Shown here: positions 1-8,567 of the stretch, piece by piece
Layout: every line of letters starts with the position of its first letter
Numbering within the stretch: position 1 is the stretch's first letter
Notes under the pieces: model-generated
Told to the model about the DNA's origin: nothing
What the model saw: the letters and a program-made list of their open reading frames with translations, nothing else
The model's database searches: none
Made by a program: the position numbers and the translations under genes
Assembly: GCA_018398765.1 (NCBI GenBank)
Contig: JAHBMJ010002173.1
Span: forward strand, 81,844-104,559
From: Chromera velia
Lineage: Eukaryota; Sar; Chromeraceae
Direction: 5' to 3'
DNA: 22,716 nucleotides

Positions 1-544
1 CCCCCCCCTGCATGTCAGCATGCGGTTGCATGCGGCGATTTGGAATGTCGTCGATCCTTCCGCTGGGTTGTCCATAGTCTTGACAGCTAGTGACTTCGGC
101 TTCGGTCTAGGATTTAACCTCTTTTTACATCATTATCATGAACCTGACATGATTCTGACATGAGGATGGGCAGAAATCGAGTTCGGAATGATTTTAAAGT
201 AAAAAATACTAGTAAAAGCTCAGTTTAAAGTCAGAAAGAAAGGAACAACATTTTTCATACAACTTACTAGCCGCTTAAGTTTTTTTTATGCTATGTTGTT
301 TATGCACCCGTTTTTTTTGTGGTGGAGCACGTTGTGTTGGGAGTTTCAAGTGACAACTTTTGACGCTGCTTCATGTGCAAATTACAGTACAATTGGGCGA
401 TATTAGACGTTTCTTTTTTTCATCGTAGAGCACATTATGTTTGAACTTTGAAGCTCCAAATGAGGCTGTGAGCGCTTCCGTTTTTATCAGGCAACACGTT
501 GTGTTTGAGGCTCTGTTCAGGTGCCTAGCAGTGCTAGCAGACAC
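1..544. other. AT-rich gene-free flank with degenerate repeats
   Basis: No coding exon is supported here. The stretch is AT-rich with several homopolymer T runs. A degenerate motif recurs at about 325-349, 428-452 and 492-510: a core like CACGTTGTGTTTGAG, preceded within about 20 bases by a T run. The copies are 103 and about 64 bp apart, so this is a loose repeat rather than a tidy tandem array. The only open frames are short and stop-bounded and show no recognisable protein. Confidence 0.5.
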
Positions 545-918
545 ATAATGCAACTAGGGGTAATTTTTAAAAAAAAAAAAAAAAAATACGGTCTCCAGCC
601 TGAAGGCAAATTTATTTTTTGTTTTTTTGTTTTTCGATGATGACCTCCATCAAAACACGACAAGCATATGCAACACCTTGCAACACCTAAGCAATAGTTG
701 TATAACAGTGCAACAACATTTATTTATCATTCTAACAAAGAAACAATAGTATAACAACACTTAAACAACACTTGTTGATTCGTGCAACACATCAATAACA
801 CTTAAACAAGATATTTTTTAGTTTGACATCAGAAAAAAAATAATAATAATAAAGTGAAAATGACTAATTTTTTTTTTTTTTGAAAATTACCCCTAGTAAT
901 TACCCCTAGTTATGCAAC
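545..918. mobile_element. Small foldback (MITE-like) element
   Basis: The motif ACTAGGGGTAATT at 553-565 reappears inverted near 883-897 and again at 898-912, and both ends carry TGCA-containing flanks (ATAATGCAACTAGG on the left; CTAGTTATGCAAC on the right). The interior of about 310 bp is A/T-rich, starts and ends with long homopolymers, and repeats GCAACAC/CAACA-type words many times between about 665 and 800. There is no coding capacity. This looks like a small non-autonomous inverted-repeat element. Exact ends and a target-site duplication could not be fixed, so the class is unknown. Confidence 0.45.
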
Positions 919-992
919 AACCTAGGCAACAATAAAATAGGGATAAGACCTGCTTCGAGCATGACCGTCTAGATCTGAGCATTTTTTTTTAA

Positions 993-1204
993 GTATGTAT
1001 GTAGTAGTATGTGTGTCTATATATGTGTGTGTGAGTGTATGTGTGTGTGTGTACATGCACATGTGTCTGTATGTATGTGTCGGTGTGTCTCTGTGTGCGT
1101 TCAATTTTGTGTATGTGCACATGTGTGTATACGTATATATACGTGTATGTGTGTATATGTGTGTATGTGTGTGTGTATGTAAATATATGTGTATGTGTAT
1201 ATGA
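993..1204. repeat. TG/TATG-rich microsatellite tract
   Basis: About 210 bp of imperfect TG, TATG and TGTATA repeats. Both strands give apparently open frames made only of V/C/Y/M or T/H/I; these are repeat artefacts. Confidence 0.9.
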
Positions 1205-1829
1205 AATTGAAGAGAAAAGCTGCAAAAGACCTCTATATAATTTATGATAAGAACCTTTATTAAATTTATTTGCTACCTCTGTAAGATGATCGCGATGCAT
1301 GTTCCCCGCACCCATAGAACCATATATAGATGCTAAGAGGGCCTAAGCAGGCTAGTAGGAGTGCATTAGCTACGAGTCGTGAAACTTCTATTGAAACTTA
1401 TTAGTAACGAAAATTAACTTTGTGAAGCTTTTGGTTAAGGTTAACTTTAACTTAAAGATGAACCTGATATGTAAAACAGAAATTTGTTTACATGCATAAC
1501 CTAGACCTCATGGAACGACGGCTACTAAAACGTTCCTTCGCATAAGTCTTAAACCCGCATGTCAGCTAGCACGTCAGACTATAGACGTCAGACGGAACAT
1601 ATCTTCAGTAGTAGAAGATTTAATCAGGCAAATGATTACCACTTAATTTGCTTTTCACAGCGTTCTTTGTACTTTAGTATCTACTGTTGCATTGGTGAGT
1701 CCGTAACGGTGACAGTGGTAGTCCACGCGGTTCAGTGTACAACATACATTTCATAGAAAGTTGCCAGGGATGCTCATTAAGTCAATCCGGACGACAGCCC
1801 TCCTCACGCTAGTCCTCACTCTTCTATTC
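1205..1829. other. Gene-free AT-rich stretch
   Basis: No exon, RNA gene or clear repeat could be supported between the TG tract and the LRR relic. The sequence is AT-rich with frequent stops in all frames. Confidence 0.5.
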
Positions 1830-2165
1830 TCAGGCTGGAAGGGAAAAGGCTTGCAGCATCGCACGCGTGTTGCTACCAATCTCATCGGGAAGTCGTAACT
1901 CCCACAAGAAAGGGAGCCGGCCGGCCCCAGCCAGAGATGCCAAGGCTGCCAACCCCTGATCTCGGACTCAAGCATCGGACAGATCAAGTTTTTCGAGAGG
2001 GGGGGGGTTTATCTCACCCCATTCTGTGACCATTTTTTTCAAGCCAGCGTCATTCACGCTAGCTGCCGAGTTTCAGACTCCGCAGTCCGATCTGGCAGCT
2101 TCTCTGCAGAGAGAGAGAGAGAGCCTGACAGAGAGCGGACGTCCCTTCGTCGTCGTCCAGACTCA
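1830..2165 (-). pseudogene. Decayed copy of LRR gene 3' end
   Basis: Read on the minus strand, this stretch parallels the 3' end of the LRR gene at 2479-2800. The nucleotide match is easy to see between about 1996-2160 and 2648-2800: the G run, the CATTTTTTTC word, CGAGTTTCAGAC, GCAGCTTCTCTGCAGA. At protein level it shows the pieces NDAGLKKMV, DQGLAALASLAGAGRLPFL and LRLPDEIGSNT, matching NDAVLKKMV, DEGVLALIGLAGAGRVPLL and VRVGKSLSSSM in the intact copy. It is broken: a frame change after the LRSLKLGS-like segment, an in-frame TGA inside the DLSDA-VRDQG region, and a CT-repeat expansion near 2110-2122. It ends at a TGA at 1830-1832, matching the intact gene's C-terminus. I interpret it as a relic of a local tandem duplication. 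Confidence 0.7.
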
Positions 2166-2478
2166 CATGCAGTCAGAACGGCAGACGGACGGAGCGCACT
2201 CAAAAACTCCTTCCCCTCACCCTGAACGGAGTCACCCGGGAAACACCCAACTGGCGCGACACCCCACCACGAAGCAGAAGGGATGGGGATTTCTTCCGCC
2301 CCCCCCCCTCACCACCCCCTCCTCTGCCGTCTCCTCTTTTCTTCCACTTGCACCTTCAGGGGGGTCCTCAAGATCTGCATCTGAACTCGTCTCCACCCCC
2401 TTTCCAGTCTCTATCTCCCCTCCCTTTCTGCCAGCTTCCTGAGTCCAACGTCACTGACGATACTATCAACAGTGCAGG
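2166..2478. other. Spacer between LRR relic and LRR gene
   Basis: Pyrimidine-rich on the plus strand. It probably includes the 3' UTR of the minus-strand LRR gene. An apparently open plus-strand frame crosses it, but it is the antisense shadow of LRR sequence plus low-complexity P/S-rich text. No exon is supported. Confidence 0.4.
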
Positions 2479-5400
2479 CTACAACGTGCACTGGAAAAAG
2501 TTTTTGAGCACTGTCTGCATGCTGCTACTGAGACTCTTTCCCACCCGCACGTCCCCCAACAGAGGGACCCGTCCCGCCCCTGCCAGCCCTATGAGTGCCA
2601 ACACCCCCTCATCTCCCACGGCGGTTCCGGACAAATCCAGTTTCTCTAGAGGGGGGGGGGTTACATCTCCCCATGCTTTGACCATTTTTTTCAGAACGGC
2701 ATCGTTCACCCTACCGAGTTTCAGACATCGCAACTCTAGCAGCTTCTCTGCAGACAAAGCCTGACAGAAAGCAGCTGTCGCGTCATCGTTATCAGGGGGC
2801 CCGCTCGGCAACTCCAGAGAACGGAGAGGCCGCAGCTTCCCACTCCCCAACCCCACACAAAGAGCAGAGAGGCTCTCTGTAAAGAGCTCACCCTGTAACG
2901 ATAGCTTTTTCAGCCCTGTAAGCTGCCAAAAAAATTTAAAGCGACTGAAAGAGCTGACATCTGAGCAGCTTCGCATGTCTGAGTTTTCACGTTGTCACTT
3001 CTCTCTATTAACCTTACGGTCAGACTTCTGAGAGACTTTGCGTGAAGGGAACAGAGGGCGAGGTGCATGCCCTCCCGCCTAATGTAAGCGTCCAAATTTC
3101 GAAGACGCGGAAACTTGCCTTTTGTGATGCATTCGGAAAGCGGGTGGGCAGCTGGAACGTCAGATGGAAAGAAGTCTGGGACAGAGATTGTGTGGAGGGA
3201 AGGGAGGGAACCCCTCCCGGATGCAACGCCTCTGAAGAGGGCGGATACCAACCCCGTTTCAGACTCAAGCTTAAGGCCAAAGTCAAGCTCTTCAAAGGAC
3301 TGAAGGCTGACCACTGGCACCCCCACTCTGCCCCCCCCACCAGTCAATGCTGCACCGAGATCGTATGCAGCCTCCCCTACCCGATTGAAGTCAGCGACCT
3401 CCATCTTCCAGAGCCCTGGGACTTTCCTCTCACGGATGAGGGCAGCTACTGCTCTCACGGCTGCTGTGGTGAGGCCTTCGTTGTCTTCGAAGATCACGGG
3501 GACCAAAGAAAGGTCCACTATCAAATGGGGAGAAAGAGAACCCACCCCTAATCCCTCTGTGAAGGCCTGAAGGCTGCTGTCAATATGCCACTCCAGCCAC
3601 AAATTTTGAAGGGATGGTACCTTGTCACTGCTCAAAACTTCCCCCAACTCTCTGCAACCGTTTCCCTCCCCATCCCCACGTACCATTGAGAGAGACAGCA
3701 TCTCAAGGGACACAAGGCTCCCCGACCCCAGACCCTCTGCAAGGGCCCCCACAGCCTCATCCCCTATCCCATCCCATGTCAACGAGTCGTGACAACGACA
3801 GCCGTCGGAGCGACGACCCCCTCCCTGACCCTAATGCATTTCCGAATTCCCTCAATGGCCCAGGAAGGAGAGGAACTCCTGTGGTCTCAAAGAACAAATT
3901 CAGGTCTTCCAGTGTACCTGCGCTCCCCGCCCTGTACCCCTCTGCCAAGGCGCCCAAAACATCATTCATTTCTCCTTGTTCTGAGTCGTAAGCAGTGATT
4001 TCCAAATCCAAAGTGCGTAGTGAGGGAGTGCGACCGCTCATCAAGCTACGTGTGACGATGCCGACTTCTCCTGTCTGATGTCTGTCAACCAGCGCGACCT
4101 CTCGCAGATCTGAGAGGTGACCGGAATCGATAGCAGAGGCGAATGCTTCACTGTACAGTTCTGGGATACTGAGCGTTTCAACGTGGGGGGTTCTGCCAGT
4201 TGAGAGGGCGGTGAAGACAGCGGTCATATCTACCTCTCGCATCGCGGTCTCAGCAAGGTTCAACGTTCTGAGACTCACTGCCGACAAGCGCCCCCCCTCT
4301 AGAGCCTCATCGATCGTCGGAGCAGCGGATTCAGCACTATTAATACCGGGGCCAAGAAGCCAGACTGAGTTCCCACTCATGTCCAGCTCCTGCAAGGCAG
4401 GGAACTAATGAGAGAACAGAGCGGTCAAACCACTGATATCCCACCTCCCGTCCCTACTTCTCTCTGCAACGCAATTGTTCTTCAAAATGAGGACCCTCAG
4501 GGACGAGAGGGTCCCCGCCCCCACCGCCCCCGCTAACCCCCCCACACCCTCTGCCCTCATGTCGTTGCCCCGCAAGTCAAGCACCTGCAGAGAGGGTGCC
4601 TTCCCTTCCTTCAAAGGTACGCTCAGCGCCTTCACCCCCTCTGCCTTGGCGGCTGTCTTGCTCAATTTGAGGGACTGCAGGTGAAGTGCCCGCTCGGAAG
4701 CGGACAGTCCCCTTGCCAGCGTCGCCACTCCAGAGGGGCTCAGAGGGTTGTTGCTGACATCCAGGCCCAGAAGCTTCGAGAGAGTGCCCTCACTGAAAGC
4801 CGACGTGAGGGCTTCCATGCTGTGCGACCCGAGTCGGTTCTCTGCATCCATGCACAAAAATGATAAAGAGTGGAGGACTATGAGGATGATTTTCGGGTGG
4901 TCAGCCTCCCCTTTCTCTTGAGCGCTCTATACCTACGTGCAGAAATGGGAAAAGGAAAGGGGAAGGAGAGAGGCCCGCCAGAGCGGCGGAAGAATCTCAC
5001 CGTAGGACAGAAAAGACGCAAAGACGGTTGAAAAAAAAGAATGGAGAATTTGAGAAGAGTGGAACTCCCACCCTCACCGTTTAACTCCAGGTATTCCAGA
5101 GAAGGCGGCAGAGAGTGAAGCTCGGACCCCCCTCCAGAGTCACTCAGGTCACACTCTGCAGAGAAACCCAAAATAATTCCAAAACAATCCAAAATAATTC
5201 AAAACAATTCAAAATAATTCCAGAGAAGGCGGCAGAGAGTGAAGAAGGGACCCCCCCCCAGAGTCACTCAGGTCACACTCTGCAGAGAGCATATAGAAAG
5301 AACAATTCGGGATCTGTCCGCCCAGACGGAGGAAACACGGCGGCAAGGAAGAAGAAATCACTTTGGGGTCTCGCCGATAATTGAAGGCACATGCATCGCG

Positions 5401-7812
5401 ATTGAGGTGAAGGAGACAGAAAGAACACTTGTTCTCTTTCTTTGCCCGCCCTCGTCAGCATAGATTGATAGACAGGTGGACGGTCATCACAAAGAGATAT
5501 ATACCTGAATGAGCAGATGGCGGCGGCCACAACTACTCTCAGGCACTTCCATCCTTTGAACACAGAGTCGGTCATGCATGCCAAGGAACGTTGCAGAAAG
5601 GCACGTCGCTCCACAAGCAATCCCAATGACATCCATCACCCGCGTACTTCACGCAACAATTTGGAACGAGATGCGCTTCTGAATCAGCGACTGCTAGCTC
5701 CCTACCACGCCGACAGAATTCGGAATCCCCTTACGCCCATCGACCGACTTGCGATATTCAAATTCTTCAAAGAAGCTGGAGGTGAGCTTGAAGCTGCTCT
5801 CTGAAGGAATCGTTTAAGAGCGAAGAGACAGGGACCCGTGCATACATGGGGCCCTGAACGCAACCAGGAGGGAATAGGAGAAAGGTGAATTAGACAGGAT
5901 TTTCTTGGTATTTTTTTGTATTTTTTGTGTATTTTTTTGTGAAGGAATCGTTTGAGAGCGAGCAAAGAGGGACCCGTGCACACGTGCAGCCCTGAACGCA
6001 ACCAGGAGGGAAGACAAGAAAGGTGAATTAGACGTGCACCTCTTCACTGCTCCCTGTCCTTCAAGGCTGTGTGCCATACAGAACCGAGGATCGGAATGAA
6101 GGGCAGGGAAATTCAACCACGGGAGGCAGCTAGAAACAGGCATGCATAGATGGCGACGAGGGATCGAACGATCGAGTGGGGGGGGATTGACGGACGGACA
6201 GGGAACTGGGAGGGAACAAAGTGTGTTGGGGAGACAATAGCACCCCATCGACTCACCCCCCTTGAGAGTCTCCAGAAAATCGGGCCCCGCGGGAAGAGAG
6301 GACAGAAGGACACCCAGCTTCCCTGCATCAAGCGAGAACTCTGCACATACACACACACACTCACACACATCCATTCTCATATCTGCAAGAACAAACGCCA
6401 ATTTCGTTCCTTCAGTCCTGTCGAGAGTGCAACAGAGTGACAAACTTTGTTCCTTCAGTCCTGTCGAGAGTGCAACAGAGTGACAAACTTCGTTCCTTCA
6501 GTCCTGTCGAGAGTGCAACAGAGTGACAAACTTCGTTCCTTCAGTCCTGTCGAGAGTGCAACAGAGTGACAAACTTCGTTCCTTCAGGCCTGTCGAGAGT
6601 GCAACAGAGTGACAAACTTCGTTCCTTCAGTCCTGTCGAGAGTGCAACAGAGTGACAAATCAGAGACGCAGGCCCACAGAGAGGGACAGGGAGAGAGAAA
6701 AGGGCGGAAAAGGGAGACATGGAGAGACAGGAAGGAACTGAGAAGACCGGGAAGGAACGCGAGGGAGGGCGGGAGTGTTGTTTTTTTTTCCCTTCCCCCC
6801 TGCATTCATTTTCCTCCCGCCTTTTTTTGCATTTTTTTGCATTTTTTTGCATTTTATTTTTTTGGTATTTTCTTTTTTCCAAGACCAGGTCTAGCGCTGT
6901 CTAGCCGTTTCCCTAGCGCCTCCCTTTCCCTCCCTGTCTGTCCACACAGACCCCCGCACCCACCCACTTGAGAGATCCAGATCCCGGAGGGGCGCGCCGG
7001 CTTCCATCTGCAGAGGCGAATACAAAATGCAGCTTTAAAAATGTGTGTGTGGGCCCGGGGGGGGTAGAAGGACAAAACAAGAGAGGTGGAGAGAGAAAGA
7101 AAGAAAAAGGGGGCCGGAGGGGGGGTAAAAAAAGAACAGGAGAGGGAGGGACAGAAACATGCAACGGGCTCTGTGTCGATCTGGCACCTTTCTGGCTGAA
7201 ATCGAAGAGGGGCCTCGAATCTTCTCGAAAAAAATGCAAAAAAATACAAAACAAATACAAAAAAATGTTGACTGACAAAAAAATACTGGCACCTTTCTGG
7301 CTGAAATCGAAGAGGGGCCTCGAATCTTCCCACCCGCACGACTTCTCTTTTCTCGTGGTCGTTCACTGGAACATGCGTGTGGAGCTAGCATGCAGGCTTT
7401 CTGAGGCTGACCTGTTTGATAAAATGCAGGACCAGCCATCCCGTTGCGAATCCATCCTTGTGTGACGCCAACTCTGAAATCAGCTGCATCAGATCAGAGA
7501 GAGAGGCATTGAATGGAATTCAAATTGAAGGCTGCCAGGCTGCGCCCCCTAAGGGGCACTCGAAACAGCAATAAGCGGTTAGTGGGAGAGTGGCAGTGAC
7601 AGGGAAATGCTCCGACACCCGAATCCATGCAGTCATGAGAAAAAAAATGGAGACAGAGGACATACAGCTAGAAGAAACGGAAACGTAGACGGACGGAAAG
7701 CGCGCAGGCAGCCGCCCCCCCCACGCACCTGTGCCGGCGGACTGCTGTGGGAGACAATGGCAGAGAGCGCAGAGGCGCAAATGTCTACCGGCTCGTCACT
7801 AACAGTCTCCAT
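2479..7812 (-). CDS. Multi-exon leucine-rich-repeat protein, last exon disrupted
   Basis: Ribonuclease-inhibitor-type LRR protein of roughly 890 residues, role unknown; such proteins usually act as protein-binding scaffolds. My model has six exons: 7812-7729 (ATG, 28 codons, begins METVSDEPVDICASAL), 7007-6968, 6340-6257, 5853-5749, 5155-5078 and 4841-2479. The first junction is phase 0 and the rest are phase 1. Donors are GTGCGT, GTGGGT, GTGAGT, GTCGGT and GTGAGG; every acceptor is pyrimidine-led CAG. Joining restores LRR text across junctions, for example PLRDLDLS+KFSLDAGKLG, SLKNLNIA+KCDLSDSG and LEYLELN+ENRLGSHS. Small exons of 84, 105 and 78 nt each hold about one repeat. The large exon has more repeats but is interrupted: in-frame TAG at 4405-4407, a frame change near 3779-3786, and another in the A7/T7 run at 2928-2934. 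LRR register continues past each, so this is a young pseudogene, an assembly with base errors, or unrecognised short introns. No signal peptide or membrane segment was seen. Confidence 0.62.
5093..5288 (-). repeat. Duplicated exon start with acceptor, decamer spacer
   Basis: Positions 5093-5164 and 5217-5288 are near-identical 72-bp copies, 124 bp apart. On the minus strand each contains the acceptor CTCTGCAG and the start of LRR exon 5 (CDLSDSGGGS, then LHSLPPSLE). Only the 5093-5164 copy continues to a donor. The other lies within the preceding intron and runs into a stop. The spacer 5171-5220 is a near-perfect 10-bp array alternating AAAACAATTC and AAAATAATTC. Confidence 0.9.
5802..6033 (-). 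repeat. Duplicated exon start with acceptor, A-tract spacer
   Basis: Positions 5802-5895 and 5940-6033 are 94-bp copies, 138 bp apart, with a handful of differences. On the minus strand both carry the acceptor CTCCTGGTTGCGTTCAG followed by the beginning of LRR exon 4 (VCTGP, then ALKRFL). The copy at 5802-5895 is contiguous with the rest of the exon; the other is intronic. The 44-bp spacer 5896-5939 is GTATTTTTTTG-type repeats with a period of about 11. Confidence 0.85.
6403..6659. repeat. 43-bp tandem repeat, six copies, in an LRR intron
   Basis: Six nearly identical 43-bp units start at about 6405, 6448, 6491, 6534, 6577 and 6620. The unit includes CGTTCCTTCAGTCCTGTCGA and GAGTGCAACAGAGTGACAAA. 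It lies within the second intron of the minus-strand LRR gene, just upstream of exon 3. On the minus strand each unit contains an acceptor-like GCACTCTCGACAG. Because 43 is not a multiple of three, it cannot encode a regular peptide repeat. Confidence 0.95.
6823..6871. repeat. Phased T-tract array in LRR intron
   Basis: The plus strand shows TTTTTTTGCA repeated three times at a 10-bp period, followed by looser T tracts. On the transcribed minus strand this is phased A7 tracts, like those at 5896-5939 and 7225-7285. No coding role. Confidence 0.8.
7181..7329. repeat. 44-bp direct repeat with phased A-tract spacer
   Basis: Positions 7181-7224 and 7286-7329 are identical 44-bp copies (starting CTGGCACCTTTCTGGCTGAA). 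They flank 7225-7285, which is built of CAAAAAAATG and CAAAAAAATAC words at a 10-11 bp period. The pair lies in the first intron of the LRR gene. On the minus strand each copy has an acceptor-like CTTCGATTTCAG and an AAAG/GTGCCAG donor-like word, but no exon was assigned there. Confidence 0.95.
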
Positions 7813-8344
7813 GGGTTTGTCTCCTGAACACACACAGAAACAGCCTTGGAGGACGTAGGGAAATGCGCTGCGAATGAATTCCCGTCGAGATTTAATTCCC
7901 ACCGCACTGCCTTTACAATGCGGAGGCGACAGAGCAAGTGAAGGACACACGTTGTGCCGAGTGCAAAATCTTGACAGAACTCTCCCCTATTGAATCGGGT
8001 GCGATCCACGAAAAAAAAAGGAGACGGGTTTCACCAGGCTGGAGGAGAGTCTCGAGGAGGAGACGGCACTCAGAGAGTGCTGTAGAGACGCGAGAAAGGG
8101 GAAGTCCCAACGCGACAGATAGCCAACGCATCAATAAGTCATAATTGAGTAGTATGGAGTGCGTGACTTAATGCTCATTCTCCATCGTCCTCAAGTTCGG
8201 CAGCTCACTGATGCTCACATGATGCTCACTGCCCGTTTTCTGCAGCGTTCAATGCATGGAAGAGGTGCCGCGTGGCCCCCGCCGCCGCCGGGGCCGCGGG
8301 GCCCCGCGAGCCATGCCCCCGAGCCATGCTCCTGAAAAACCGAA

Positions 8345-8375
<31 letters not shown>

Positions 8376-8567
8376 ACATATATATTTTACTTTGTGGTCG
8401 TTTTTGTTAACTGAGCAGATATGAGAAGGCATGCATCCAAGTCGATCTCCTCCCCTCCAGTCACGGCCCCCCGAGTGACTACTGTCCCACAGAAGAGTTT
8501 TCCCGCTGAGCGCTCGCTCTTGCAGTCTTTGTTCTTGGAGCTATTCGTTGACAGCTAGATCTACAAG
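7813..8567. promoter_or_regulatory. Divergent intergenic region, LRR and acyltransferase genes
   Basis: The 755 bp between the start codons of the minus-strand LRR gene and the plus-strand acyltransferase should hold both 5' UTRs and promoters. I could not identify a TATA box or other named element. The word ATGCTCA occurs three times between 8171 and 8229. A GC-rich block and a C8T23 tract lie at 8271-8377. Short open frames here show no recognisable protein. Confidence 0.4.
8271..8377. repeat. GC palindrome followed by C8-T23 homopolymers
   Basis: The perfect 12-bp palindrome GCGGGGCCCCGC (8296-8307) sits in an almost pure G/C block. The word GAGCCATGC follows twice, then A/C-rich sequence, then eight Cs (8347-8354) and 23 Ts (8355-8377). 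It lies in the divergent promoter region. Origin is unknown; homopolymer lengths may be unreliable. Confidence 0.7.

Noticed and set aside
989-1315. Overlapping open frames over the TG tract
   Set aside because: Peptides consist of T/H/Y or V/C/Y repeats produced by the microsatellite.
5517-5804. Plus-strand open frame of 95 codons that looks protein-like
   Set aside because: The opposite strand holds LRR exon 4 (SLKNLNIA) with matching phase on both sides, which explains the region better. No downstream plus-strand exon was found.
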